Positions 1 to 8,936 of a DNA stretch of 61,498 bases are shown here, one piece after another. Under the pieces are notes generated by a model. That model had not been told where the DNA came from, ran no database searches, and saw only the letters and a program-made list of their open reading frames with translations. Within the stretch, counting starts at the first letter, position 1. The number at the start of each line of letters is the position of its first letter. Origin of the DNA: an uncultured Flavobacteriales bacterium (GTDB lineage Bacteria > Bacteroidota > Bacteroidia > Flavobacteriales > Schleiferiaceae); contig CALKDS010000009.1 in NCBI GenBank assembly GCA_938084135.1, positions 1 through 61,498 on the forward strand, read 5' to 3'. The translations under genes were made by a program, and so were the position numbers.

Positions 1-978
1 CAATCAGCATTAGAAGCCGGCCTATCCAATAAAGTTCCATGTACAACGGTTAACAAAGTCTGTGCATCAGGGATGAAATCTATCGCTCTAGCAGCGCAAT
101 CAATAAGGTTGGGAGAAACAGATATTGCTGTGGCTGGAGGTATGGAAAACATGAGTCAGGTTCCACATTATATTCCAGGAAGTAGATCAGGATTTAAATT
201 CGGAAATACAAACCTTGTAGATGGAATCATAAAAGATGGATTATTAAATGTCTATGATCAAAATGTTATGGGTGTTTTGGCGGATCATTGCGCTAACAAA
301 TATGAATTTTCTCGAGACGACCAAGACAAATATGCTCTTCAGAGCTACAGTAGAAGTTCCGAAGCCTGGGAAAAAGGTAAATTTGATGAAGAAGTCATTC
401 CTGTAGAAATAAAAGACCGACGTGGCAACATCACTATTGTAAATAAAGATGAAGAATTTGGAAACATTAACACAGAAAAAGTTTCTAAACTCAGACCAGC
501 ATTCACTAAAGATGGAACGGTAACCGCTGCAAATGCATCAACGCTGAATGATGGTGCAGCAGCTCTAGTATTAATGTCTTTAGAAAAAGCATTGGAATTA
601 AATTTAAAACCAATTGCAAAATTATTATCAAGCGCAGACTCCTCCCATGAACCCGAGTGGTTTACGACTGCACCTTCAAAAGCAGTTCCAAAAGCAATTA
701 AATCAGCAGGATTAAATATTAAAGAAATAGATTTTTTTGAATTAAATGAAGCTTTTTCTGTAGTTGGATTGGTAAACATGAAACTTTTGGGCATCAATTC
801 AGATATAACCAATATAAATGGTGGAGCTGTTTCTCTTGGGCATCCACTAGGATGCAGCGGAGCTAGAATAGTTGTTACTCTTCTAAGTGTTCTAAAACAG
901 AACAATGGCAAATATGGAGCTGCAGGAGTATGCAATGGAGGTGGCGGAGCTTCAGCAATGGTTTTAGAAAAACTTTGA
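1..978 (+). CDS. Acetyl-CoA acetyltransferase (thiolase), 5' end outside window
   Basis: Thiolase family enzyme that joins or cleaves acyl-CoA and acetyl-CoA. The frame is open from base 1, so the gene begins upstream; 325 codons are visible. The nucleophilic cysteine sits in VCASGMK (bases 61-63), the histidine motif GHPLGCSGAR begins near base 838, and the second active cysteine lies in CNGGGGAS close to the C-terminus, so the catalytic set is complete. An internal ATG at 73 lies after the nucleophile and cannot be the true start. The next gene begins 4 bases after the stop, suggesting co-transcription. Whether it works in fatty acid breakdown or acetoacetyl-CoA synthesis cannot be decided from the fragment. 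Confidence 0.93.
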   Translation, partial: QSALEAGLSNKVPCTTVNKVCASGMKSIALAAQSIRLGETDIAVAGGMENMSQVPHYIPGSRSGFKFGNTNLVDGIIKDGLLNVYDQNVMGVLADHCANKYEFSRDDQDKYALQSYSRSSEAWEKGKFDEEVIPVEIKDRRGNITIVNKDEEFGNINTEKVSKLRPAFTKDGTVTAANASTLNDGAAALVLMSLEKALELNLKPIAKLLSSADSSHEPEWFTTAPSKAVPKAIKSAGLNIKEIDFFELNEAFSVVGLVNMKLLGINSDITNINGGAVSLGHPLGCSGARIVVTLLSVLKQNNGKYGAAGVCNGGGGASAMVLEKL

Positions 979-982
979 TAAA

Positions 983-1771
983 ATGGTAACGAGTTACGGA
1001 TTTTCGTTATTTAGTATTTTGGCTGTTCGCCATGAACCCAGCCATAAAGGGGAAATGGTAAATCAAGCTCTTTTTGGAGAACCCTTTGAGATCATAGACG
1101 AATATGAAGAATGGACTAAGATCCGATTAGCACATGATGGCTACATCGGTTGGGTTTTAACCCAACAAATTCAAAAGATAACCTCAGATGAATACCGTCA
1201 ATTAATTGACACTCCACAGCATTTGGTGAGTGATACATTAGATCTCTTAGAACACCATTCGCCAAGTAAAACCAGAACAGTAGTCGCGGGTTCTCAATTA
1301 CCTTTTTACAATACTGAGGAAAAAACAATTAAAGTAGGAATCCAAACATTTACTTTTAATGGGAGAACATCTTTGCGAAAACGAACCCGCAAAGAATTAT
1401 TGATGAATGCCTACTTATATTCAAATGCCCCGTATCTATGGGGAGGAAGAAGTGCTTTTGGTATTGATTGTAGCGGACTTACTCAGATGGCTTATCTATT
1501 AACTGGAATGTCCCTTCTTAGGGATGCCAGCCAACAAGCAACTCAAGGAAAAACTATAGATTTTTTAGAAGAAGCTGAGGCTGGCGATTTGCTTTTTTTT
1601 GATAATGAAGAGGGAGTTATAACGCATGTAGGAATCTATGTAAGAGAAAATCGTATTCTTCATGCCAGTGGGAGTGTGCGTATAGATGGCATTGATCAAA
1701 CTGGTATTTATAATTCCGAACAAGGAAAGCATACCCACAAGTTGCGTCTTATTAAAAATTATTTTGACTAA
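983..1771 (+). CDS. SH3 domain plus C40 (NlpC/P60) peptidase
   Basis: Probable peptidoglycan-peptide hydrolase of 262 residues. Residues 1-70 look like a bacterial SH3 domain (repeated short strands, ending in GYIGWVL). Residues about 135-255 are an NlpC/P60 domain with catalytic Cys163 in GIDCSGLTQ, the histidine in THVGIYV, and a following polar motif in ILHASG. No signal peptide is visible: the first strand of the SH3 domain starts almost at the N-terminus, as in many Flavobacteria homologues, so it may act in the cytoplasm on recycled muropeptides or leave by another route. It follows the thiolase stop by 4 bases. Confidence 0.88.
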   Translation: MVTSYGFSLFSILAVRHEPSHKGEMVNQALFGEPFEIIDEYEEWTKIRLAHDGYIGWVLTQQIQKITSDEYRQLIDTPQHLVSDTLDLLEHHSPSKTRTVVAGSQLPFYNTEEKTIKVGIQTFTFNGRTSLRKRTRKELLMNAYLYSNAPYLWGGRSAFGIDCSGLTQMAYLLTGMSLLRDASQQATQGKTIDFLEEAEAGDLLFFDNEEGVITHVGIYVRENRILHASGSVRIDGIDQTGIYNSEQGKHTHKLRLIKNYFD

Positions 1772-1783
1772 TCTCTAGACCTC

Positions 1784-2176
1784 TTATTTATTACCGATTT
1801 CTAAAAGGCTATCCGAAAGAAATTTCAACCTCTCACTATCTAGTCGCAATCGTATGGATTCAATACGCCATACATCTCTCTCAATATTTGTTTTTTTCAA
1901 TCGAGGAACTACTGAATCTAATTCAAGCCTAAAATCATCTAGGACTATTTTCATTGAGTCAATTTGAAAAATCAATTCTTTTGTACCCTTCTCTGTAAGT
2001 GCTAGCCTCGTTTCAAGAGAATCATTATCCACATTGAGTAGGTTTAATCTTGTAGATAATTTTAAGCTATCTCTTTGCAAATTCACTATATGCATTTGTT
2101 CTAATATCAAATGCTTCTTTGGCACCAGACAAGAGGATAAAGTAGATAAAAAAATAAAAAAAAGAACATTACGCAT
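1784..2176 (-). CDS. Small coiled-coil lipoprotein, unknown function
   Basis: A 130-residue protein with a short hydrophobic leader and a lipobox-like LSSC ending at Cys16, so probably a lipoprotein. The rest is strongly heptad-like (leucines alternating with charged residues, many D/S/L repeats), consistent with one long coiled coil. No enzyme motif is visible and I do not recognise a family. It is transcribed divergently from mnmH, and its ATG lies 4 bases after a clean -7 box, which predicts a leaderless mRNA. The stop lies 12 bases from the stop of the convergent C40 peptidase. Confidence 0.7.
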   Translation of the reverse strand: MRNVLFFIFLSTLSSCLVPKKHLILEQMHIVNLQRDSLKLSTRLNLLNVDNDSLETRLALTEKGTKELIFQIDSMKIVLDDFRLELDSVVPRLKKTNIERDVWRIESIRLRLDSERLKFLSDSLLEIGNK

Positions 2177-2180
2177 AGTG

Positions 2181-2188
2181 CAAAGATA
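2181..2188 (-). promoter_or_regulatory. -7 box TATCTTTG for the coiled-coil lipoprotein
   Basis: Perfect match to the Bacteroidota -7 consensus TAnnTTTG on the minus strand, ending 4 bases before the ATG at 2176. If transcription begins about 5 bases after the box, the mRNA starts at the A of the start codon. No convincing -33 element was assigned. Confidence 0.65.
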
Positions 2189-2214
2189 TGTAGGTCAAAC
2201 TTACTGCGCAGTTG

Positions 2215-2222
2215 TATCTTGT
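2215..2222 (+). promoter_or_regulatory. -7-like box TATCTTGT for mnmH
   Basis: One mismatch to TAnnTTTG, ending exactly 4 bases before the ATG at 2227. The same spacing at other genes in this window supports this box and this start codon over the in-frame TTG at 2212, which overlaps the box. Confidence 0.5.
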
Positions 2223-2226
2223 GCAT

Positions 2227-3204
2227 ATGCCAATAATTGATGTTAGAAGCCCAGGTGAATTTGCCAAAGGTCATGCGACTGGTGCAATCTCGATTCCTTT
2301 ATTTTCTGATCAAGAGAGAGCAGATATTGGCACGATATACAAGAAAAAAGGATCAGAAAAGGCCATTAGGTTGGGGCTTCAATATGTAGGACCCAGAATG
2401 TCTAAAATTGTTGATGACGTTGATAAGGTATCTAAAATAAGTCCAATAGAACTTTATTGCTGGAGGGGTGGAATGCGCAGTAAATCCGTAGAATGGTTAT
2501 TAAATACTGCAGGATATGAAGTTAATAGATGGGAAGGTGGCTATAAAGCATACAGACAAAAAGTTCTCGATATATGGGGTTTAGAACGATCATATATGAT
2601 CCTCAGTGGACTAACCGGAAGTGCAAAGACTGAAATATTGCGAGAAATGATAATTCTTGGTGCTCCGGTAATCGATTTAGAAGGCCAGGCAAATCATAAA
2701 GGTTCAGCTTTTGGACATATCGGTGAAATATCACAACCTACAGTAGAACAATTTGAGAATGACACCTCTATTCAATTTGAAAATTTAAAAAAAGAAAAAA
2801 GGATATGGCTAGAAGACGAATCGCGCTCAATCGGACGGATTTGGCTACAAAACAGCTTTTTTGATATAAAAAAAAGAGCTCCGATTGTTTTAATAGAAAG
2901 AAACAGACAAGAAAGGATTGAACATCTTGTTTCTCTTTACGGCAAGGCAGATCCAATGGAATTAGAATCCGGTTTTTATAAAATAGCAAAAAGGTTAGGT
3001 CATCAAAATGCTAAAAAAGCAGCAGAACACATAGCTGTCGGAGATCTTGACTTAGCTGCTGATTTAGCACTTGCATATTATGATAAAACATACAATCAAA
3101 GCATTATGAAAAAACAAAGCCAGGTGATAATCAAAATTGACATTACAGGTTGTAACAACTCTCAAGCAGCGATAAAAATACTTGATCAAACTAAAAAATT
3201 ATGA
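2227..3204 (+). CDS. mnmH: tRNA 2-selenouridine synthase
   Basis: MnmH (SelU/YbbB) replaces sulfur by selenium in the wobble 2-thiouridine of tRNAs for Lys, Glu and Gln, via a geranylated intermediate, using selenophosphate. The 325-residue product has an N-terminal rhodanese domain (IIDVRSPGEF; catalytic Cys78 in YCWRGGMRS) and a C-terminal P-loop domain. The Walker A reads GLTGSAKT (residues 128-135), with Ala133 where the usual motif has Gly. Conserved family segments LEGQANHKGSAFG and LEDESRSIG follow. ATG 2227 is preferred to TTG 2212. The stop overlaps the selD start in ATGA, so the two genes are translationally coupled. Confidence 0.93.
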   Translation: MPIIDVRSPGEFAKGHATGAISIPLFSDQERADIGTIYKKKGSEKAIRLGLQYVGPRMSKIVDDVDKVSKISPIELYCWRGGMRSKSVEWLLNTAGYEVNRWEGGYKAYRQKVLDIWGLERSYMILSGLTGSAKTEILREMIILGAPVIDLEGQANHKGSAFGHIGEISQPTVEQFENDTSIQFENLKKEKRIWLEDESRSIGRIWLQNSFFDIKKRAPIVLIERNRQERIEHLVSLYGKADPMELESGFYKIAKRLGHQNAKKAAEHIAVGDLDLAADLALAYYDKTYNQSIMKKQSQVIIKIDITGCNNSQAAIKILDQTKKL

Positions 3205-4247
3205 GTGATAATAGTATTAAACTAACATCTTTCAATCCTGGTTCTGGATGCGGTTGTAAAATTGAACCGAGTAAACTTCATGAAGTATTAAAATCGTCTA
3301 ACTTCGACCCAAACCAATCATTTGATAAATTAATTGTTGGACATGATCAAAATGATGATGCGGCTGTTTTAGATATTGGAAATGGACAAGCCTTAGTTCA
3401 CTCTACAGACTTCTTTACACCTATTGTAGATAATCCTTTTGATTTCGGAAATATTGCTGGATCTAATGCAATAAGTGATATTTATGCTATGGGTGCTTCC
3501 CCTGATATGGCTTTAGCAATTTTAGGTTGGCCAATAGATAAATTCGGATCCAAAATGGCTGGAGAGGTTTTGGCTGGAGCGAGAGAATCATGTAAAAAAG
3601 CTGGGATACCATTGGCGGGAGGTCATAGCATAGATATCCCCCAACCTATTTTTGGTTTAAGTGTAACGGGCAGAGTAGGAATTGGAGAATTGAAAAAGAA
3701 TAATGGTGCAAGACCTGGAGATTTATTATATCTCACAAAGCCTCTGGGAATCGGCGTGATTGCTACTGCAATGAAAAAGGAATTGGCTAATGATGATGAT
3801 ACGAAATGGGCACTAGAAACAATGAAAAAGCTCAATTTTGAGGGTGCAGAACTGTCAGGAATTAATGGTGTTAATGCAATGACCGATATTACTGGTTTTG
3901 GTTTAGCTGGCCACCTGCATGAAATGATGAAAGCGTCTAATTGTAGTGCACTTATTGACTATGATAGTATCCCAAAATATAATTACCCAAGGTTAAAAGA
4001 ACTATATTCTCTTAATTGCATGCCAACGGGAACTACAAAAAATTATCTAGCATACCATAAAGAAATATCAAAAGTTAATGGTGAAGAACTTTTCGTTCTA
4101 TTTGATCCTCAAACCAGTGGAGGATTATTAATTTCTGTTGATCCAAAAGATAAATCAAAAACTGAAACTATTCTCAAAAAATACGGTCCCATAAATTGTA
4201 TTGGAACTGTTCAAGATGAAAATGAAATATTAATTAGTTTAATCTAA
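3201..4247 (+). CDS. selD: Selenide, water dikinase (selenophosphate synthetase)
   Basis: Makes selenophosphate from selenide and ATP, the selenium donor for MnmH. The 348-residue protein aligns along its length with E. coli SelD, from the N-terminal GSGCGCK through DDAAV, STDFFTP-like, AISDIYAMG, GGHSID, TDITGFG and DPQTSGG. The active residue is cysteine (Cys17, codon TGC), not selenocysteine. It overlaps mnmH by 4 bases. No selA, selB or selC is present in the window, so the local context points to use of selenium in tRNA rather than in selenoproteins. Confidence 0.96.
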   Translation: MSDNSIKLTSFNPGSGCGCKIEPSKLHEVLKSSNFDPNQSFDKLIVGHDQNDDAAVLDIGNGQALVHSTDFFTPIVDNPFDFGNIAGSNAISDIYAMGASPDMALAILGWPIDKFGSKMAGEVLAGARESCKKAGIPLAGGHSIDIPQPIFGLSVTGRVGIGELKKNNGARPGDLLYLTKPLGIGVIATAMKKELANDDDTKWALETMKKLNFEGAELSGINGVNAMTDITGFGLAGHLHEMMKASNCSALIDYDSIPKYNYPRLKELYSLNCMPTGTTKNYLAYHKEISKVNGEELFVLFDPQTSGGLLISVDPKDKSKTETILKKYGPINCIGTVQDENEILISLI

Positions 4248-4251
4248 ACCA

Positions 4252-4668
4252 ATGATAACTGCAGAAACCAAATATTTAGGAAAACTGAGATGTAGTAGCG
4301 TTCATTTGAAAAGCGGGGCAAAACTTATTACTGATGCGCCAATAGATAATAAAGGGAGGGGTTCATCATATTCACCAACAGATCTATGCGCTTTAAGTTT
4401 GACAACTTGTATCATTACCACAATTGCAATTTATGCTGAATTTAAAAAAATAAAAGTCATCTCAATAGAAGGAGCGACAACAAAAAAAATGGCCAATACT
4501 CCTCCCAGAAGGATTGATTCAATTGACGTAACCATCCATGTGAAACTCCCAATCACCTCTGAGGATAGAGTGAAAACCGGAATCGAGAGAGCTGCGCATG
4601 CCTGCCCGGTTTCTAAATCACTACATCCTGAGATCAATCAAAATGTCGTGGTGAATTTTATTCAATAA
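4252..4668 (+). CDS. OsmC/Ohr family protein
   Basis: OsmC-like proteins are thiol-based hydroperoxide reductases. This 138-residue protein has the family pattern: GRGSSYSPTDL before a helix carrying Cys53 (LTTCIITT), and Cys118 in HACPVSKSLHPEI; the two cysteines form the peroxidatic/resolving pair in characterised members. It starts 4 bases after selD and probably shares its mRNA. The link to selenium is by position only; protection of selenide chemistry from peroxides is a possible but untested reason. Its last 11 bases overlap the end of the convergent gamma-glutamyltransferase gene. Confidence 0.9.
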   Translation: MITAETKYLGKLRCSSVHLKSGAKLITDAPIDNKGRGSSYSPTDLCALSLTTCIITTIAIYAEFKKIKVISIEGATTKKMANTPPRRIDSIDVTIHVKLPITSEDRVKTGIERAAHACPVSKSLHPEINQNVVVNFIQ

Positions 4669-6292
4669 ATATTACCCTGCCAGCAGAATCTCCTGTCCTC
4701 AATACATCCGGAGCAGTTTTTCCATTAGACACTGCTTGGAATCTACCTATCTGTTTTTTGAATTCAATTTTATGGCCTTTCTTTTTCAACTTTCTTAATA
4801 CCTTTTTGGTAAATGAGCCTTCCTCAAGGTAAAGAACTTCAGGCCATGCTTGGGCATGTATTTTTTTACTATTCACCGACTCTTGAAGAGTCTGACCAAA
4901 TCGACAGAACCTTCTAATCACCTGAAAAACATTTGTAATTATAGTACTTCCACCTGGTGTTCCCAAAACGACTTTTTGATCTCCCTTGACTAAAATCGTT
5001 GGTGTCATACTCGATAACATTCTTTTACCAGGTTCTATTGAATTCGCCTCAAAACCTATTAAACCAAATTGATTTGGAACTCCTGGAGAAATAGAGAAAT
5101 CATCCATTTCATTATTCATGAAAAATCCAGAGACCCATCTCTTACTTCCATATGAGGCATTTAATGTGGTGGTTATAGCAATCGAATTACCTTCCTTATC
5201 AAGAATACTGAAATGGGTGGTCTCTGACGATTCCTCGCCAAGAGGAACTGCTAAATTTGGGCTCTTCCCTGCTCTCTTTGGATCAATGTTAATAAACCTC
5301 TTATCTAGGTAGGAAGTGTCCAAAAGATCTGCTGTTCTCATATCCATATAATCTGGATCTCCTAAATATCTCGCTCTATCTTCATACACAATTCTACTAA
5401 GCTCAGTAAAGTCATGATATGAAGCGACACTCTCAAGCTCTTGCATAGTATTTAAATCTCTTTCAGAACCATACAATAACTGCAATAGAGCTACTCCACC
5501 ACTTGATGGTGGAGGCATAGTAATAACTTCCCAACCCCTATACTCACCAATTATTGGTTCCCGCCACCTGATAAGATAAGATGCCATATCTGACATTGTA
5601 AAATAATTTTGTTCAACTAACTTTTTTGCAACTGGGCCAGAATAAAAATAATTAGGACCATAATCGGCAATTCCTTTTAATGTTTCTGCTAATTCTGATT
5701 GAACAAGTCGTATTCCCTGCTCCCAAATAACATCTTTACAAAAAGGACCACAACCATTTGGATTTTGTAAAATAAAATAGGAAGAATTGTAATTCAGTTC
5801 TTCTGATAGTTTTTCCGTTATGAAAAAACCAGTGTCTGCCAAAGTTATTGCTGGAGTTAATAGATCTGACCAGGACAGATTACGGGATCCATAACGTAGA
5901 TACAGATTCCACATTCCCATAACACTACCAGGCACTCCTGAAGCTGATTTAGATGTTAAGCTAGAGATATTATTGTTATTCTCATCTCTGACAAACATAT
6001 CCTTTGAAGCAGATAACGGTGCGACTTCTCTATAATCTAAGGTTGCTGCTTTAGCATTGGAAGTGTGAATTACTGCAAATCCCCCTCCACCAATATTCCC
6101 AGCTCGAGGAAGTACAACAGCAAGTGAAAAATGAGCCGCTACAGCCGCATCATAAGCATTTCCCCCTTTTTTTAAGATAGACTCTACAATATCGACGGCG
6201 AGAGGATGAGCTGCAGCAACGCTGGCATTCTGAGCAAGAAGATTCCCAACAAAAATAAAATATGATGATATCAAAATAATGATTCTATTCAT
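4658..6292 (-). CDS. ggt: Gamma-glutamyltransferase
   Basis: Periplasmic N-terminal-nucleophile hydrolase that moves or hydrolyses the gamma-glutamyl group of glutathione and related peptides after cutting itself into two subunits. The 544-residue protein begins with a signal peptide ending near LLAQ, then HPLAVDIVESILKKGGNAYDA, DYREVAP (substrate-binding Arg), and the self-cleavage site SETTHFS with Thr358 as the predicted nucleophile. GTPGGSTIITNV lies near the C-terminus. The ATG overlaps the stop of the upstream type IX secreted protein in ATGA, an unusual coupling for a degradative enzyme. Confidence 0.95.
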   Translation of the reverse strand: MNRIIILISSYFIFVGNLLAQNASVAAAHPLAVDIVESILKKGGNAYDAAVAAHFSLAVVLPRAGNIGGGGFAVIHTSNAKAATLDYREVAPLSASKDMFVRDENNNNISSLTSKSASGVPGSVMGMWNLYLRYGSRNLSWSDLLTPAITLADTGFFITEKLSEELNYNSSYFILQNPNGCGPFCKDVIWEQGIRLVQSELAETLKGIADYGPNYFYSGPVAKKLVEQNYFTMSDMASYLIRWREPIIGEYRGWEVITMPPPSSGGVALLQLLYGSERDLNTMQELESVASYHDFTELSRIVYEDRARYLGDPDYMDMRTADLLDTSYLDKRFINIDPKRAGKSPNLAVPLGEESSETTHFSILDKEGNSIAITTTLNASYGSKRWVSGFFMNNEMDDFSISPGVPNQFGLIGFEANSIEPGKRMLSSMTPTILVKGDQKVVLGTPGGSTIITNVFQVIRRFCRFGQTLQESVNSKKIHAQAWPEVLYLEEGSFTKKVLRKLKKKGHKIEFKKQIGRFQAVSNGKTAPDVLRTGDSAGRVIFIE

Positions 6293-8874
6293 GGAAGGGC
6301 AGTTAATGTCATTTGTAGAACTTTTGAGGAGCGACCTTCAATTTCAGGATATATTAATCTCACAAGATATACCCCTGTAACTGATTTTGATGGAGACCAA
6401 CATTCCTCGGGAAGGGCAATATGCACAAGGTTGCCCCAACGGTCATATATCTCATACCGAAGAGCCTTACCGTAGCTGGAGTACAAACAAAATTCATCAT
6501 TTAAACCGTCATCATTTGGAGTAAAGGCATTAGGGGCCCAAATCAAATCTCTACCTGCACAGAAGTAGGGCAACGATAGGTGTATCGTATCTTGATTTCC
6601 GCACAGATCGATAACTTCAATTTTTGAGTTGTAAACCCCATCAAATGGAAAGGATATTGTAGCAGAATCAACACTAATATCATTTCCTTCAATCACAAAG
6701 GGAGTAAAGGAAATTATATCTTTCAGAATTATCGTCACATCCGGACAATCATATATGAGTTCATATTTAGGATGAGGGTTGATTTTAATTTCTACTGACT
6801 CATATGTGACACAATTATCTGAATCAAATATCTCTAAAACGTATACTCCTGGCTCTGGAACAGAATATTCCCATAGTCCGGTTGATACATTAAAATTTCC
6901 CGCACCACTATTTAATGGATCCGCACTTCGATAAAAAATACTATCAATTGGAGGAGCAATTCCTAGAGGAGGAGAAAATGAGATTACATAAATAGAATCA
7001 CAACTAAGAATTGTATCTGGCAAGATATCAGGAATTGGGTTTTTAGAGACAACCCAAACAGTATCGACAAAAGAACACGAGTCTGAAGTGGCAAATAAAA
7101 TCAACGGAGCTGATTGTCCATATTCTATGGTTTGTGTTGTCTCTCCGGTATTCCAATTATATTGTTTCATGCCAAAAGGAGCCGTTATTGTAGCAGGACT
7201 TCCTGGGCATCCAAAAACTGTATCTGGCAGAAGGTCTGCACCTTCAGTATAAAAAGGCATTCTCATCAAAACAGAATCGATAGAGCCTGAAGCATCAATA
7301 GCCACGAGTTTTACCCATATATCGCCAGAAAAACCTAAAGCAGGAATAATATCAATTAGAGTGTCAAAAGGGTTTGGGTCAGAAACTGTTGCCTGCCCAC
7401 TTATTATTTCAGTTTTAATGATCTCAACAGGTGGTAAACAAGTTTGCAAGCCAAAAAACCCTTTTAAAGGTCTTTTGCAACGAGCAGGAAAATTTAAAAT
7501 ACTCGAACCCACATCTAAATAAGGATCAAGAATATCAAGTCCGGAGTCGAATCCAGAATAAAAACCGCAGAGACCTGTTGCTGTTCCCAAACCAGCAATG
7601 ACCTCTACATGAAATTGATTGCGACATGTCAAAGAAAAGGTATTAGTGACTGAAGCATCAGGAATATAAAAACTCGTGGTATTTTGGACCGTGGTTAAAA
7701 TATGATTCTGACTTTTAAAATTGTATGATGAAATTGGTAATCCATTATACCTCATAGATCCCACATCACTTGTTGGAACTAACACCAATAAATGGGTATT
7801 TAATCCTGTCATTCTTGAAGCATATACGGCACGAGAACCGGTACAAGAAGCTGGAGGAACTAAAGACAAACCCAATTCTGGAGCAGATTGATTAGAGCCA
7901 GTAGTTACATGAAAACAGTAAACGGGCTTATCCGTCCAGATTTCTGAAATCTGAACGACGGATCCAGGTCCACCTGGAAGAGTATATTCGAAAACTTCAG
8001 ATTTATTTTTAGTGGCAGATAAAACACCGTTCGCCCAAATATTGGTATTGTTGTCGGTAGGTATAATTACCAGGTAATCTAGAGTTGCTGGGGAAAGTCC
8101 CCTGGCGATAACATATTCCTTACCTACTAGCTCTTCGGGAACCAATTGATCAAAGCCACCATCCTGCTCAGGGCCACCTAAATTCTGTTTTACATGATTA
8201 GCACCTGTTGTTACTGAAATAGGCTTATTTGAAATAATTGCTGCTCCTGCAAACTGCTCATCTTCATCGAGAGTAATTGTATAAGATTCCCATTTATTTA
8301 GATTACAAGAGATAATATTATTTCCTAACTTATCTGTAATCCCTGGTGGCAAATTGACAGAGACTGCTGTATTGTTCTCTGTCGCAACAAAAGAAATAAA
8401 ACCGAGTGCTGCTTCACCCGCTGGAGGAGCATTAACTATTTTCGTTTGATTTCCAGCTAAAAAACTCAACCCCAGAGCCCTTGTTCCTTTTGCAGAAATA
8501 AGATCTTGATTGTACTGGTGAACGACTCTTTGAGTAAGTACTATGTCACGATCACTTCTAATGAAGATTGCTGCTCGATCAATAACTTGATTTCCAAAAT
8601 TAACCGAAATCGCACCATAGGTGCTACCAAGTCCCTGGGCAGTAGTGTTTAGATATACCGTATTTGGGACCCCTTGGGATAAAACTAATTGATTAAAGTA
8701 TGAACTGTCAGAATTGAAAATCGTAACAGTTGCATCTGGGAACGGAGTGCTTATAGTCAATTCTTGCGTTTGATTTGACCACTCAGGAATTGGAGCCAAA
8801 TAAAATGCCGTATCCAATTGCGCCTGGATAACATATGTGTGGAAGAAAGCTAGTAAAAGAAACGAATAACGCAC
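6289..8874 (-). CDS. Secreted IgGFc-binding-like protein with type B T9SS sorting domain
   Basis: An 861-residue cell-surface or secreted protein. Seen: signal peptide (about residues 1-18, ending VIQAQ); a long region resembling the IgGFc-binding N-terminal family (repeated phrases of the type TENNTAVSVN, NKPISVTTGANH, PTDNNTNIWANG); Ig-like repeats in the second half; and a gliding-motility-type C-terminal domain with WAPNAFTPNDDGLNDEF and YDRWGNLV, the signal for type IX export of class B. It starts with GTG; a near-consensus -7 box (TACCTTTA) lies 5 bases upstream, so it may have its own promoter as well as read-through from the PLP genes. Likely an adhesin; the ligand is unknown. Confidence 0.88.
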   Translation of the reverse strand: MRYSFLLLAFFHTYVIQAQLDTAFYLAPIPEWSNQTQELTISTPFPDATVTIFNSDSSYFNQLVLSQGVPNTVYLNTTAQGLGSTYGAISVNFGNQVIDRAAIFIRSDRDIVLTQRVVHQYNQDLISAKGTRALGLSFLAGNQTKIVNAPPAGEAALGFISFVATENNTAVSVNLPPGITDKLGNNIISCNLNKWESYTITLDEDEQFAGAAIISNKPISVTTGANHVKQNLGGPEQDGGFDQLVPEELVGKEYVIARGLSPATLDYLVIIPTDNNTNIWANGVLSATKNKSEVFEYTLPGGPGSVVQISEIWTDKPVYCFHVTTGSNQSAPELGLSLVPPASCTGSRAVYASRMTGLNTHLLVLVPTSDVGSMRYNGLPISSYNFKSQNHILTTVQNTTSFYIPDASVTNTFSLTCRNQFHVEVIAGLGTATGLCGFYSGFDSGLDILDPYLDVGSSILNFPARCKRPLKGFFGLQTCLPPVEIIKTEIISGQATVSDPNPFDTLIDIIPALGFSGDIWVKLVAIDASGSIDSVLMRMPFYTEGADLLPDTVFGCPGSPATITAPFGMKQYNWNTGETTQTIEYGQSAPLILFATSDSCSFVDTVWVVSKNPIPDILPDTILSCDSIYVISFSPPLGIAPPIDSIFYRSADPLNSGAGNFNVSTGLWEYSVPEPGVYVLEIFDSDNCVTYESVEIKINPHPKYELIYDCPDVTIILKDIISFTPFVIEGNDISVDSATISFPFDGVYNSKIEVIDLCGNQDTIHLSLPYFCAGRDLIWAPNAFTPNDDGLNDEFCLYSSYGKALRYEIYDRWGNLVHIALPEECWSPSKSVTGVYLVRLIYPEIEGRSSKVLQMTLTALP

Positions 8875-8879
8875 AAGCC

Positions 8880-8887
8880 TAAAGGTA
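8880..8887 (-). promoter_or_regulatory. Possible -7 box TACCTTTA before the T9SS protein
   Basis: One mismatch to TAnnTTTG, 5 bases before the GTG at 8874. It would let the IgGFc-like gene and ggt be expressed separately from the upstream PLP-enzyme operon, from which they are divided by 62 bases. Confidence 0.35.
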
Positions 8888-8936
8888 ATAAGAACTAGAA
8901 CTATAAACTATGTGACATTTATCGCATAGACTATCT

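Noticed and set aside
345-935. Long open frame antisense to the thiolase gene
   Set aside because: Lies wholly opposite a well-supported gene, has low-complexity, family-free sequence and no promoter or partner.
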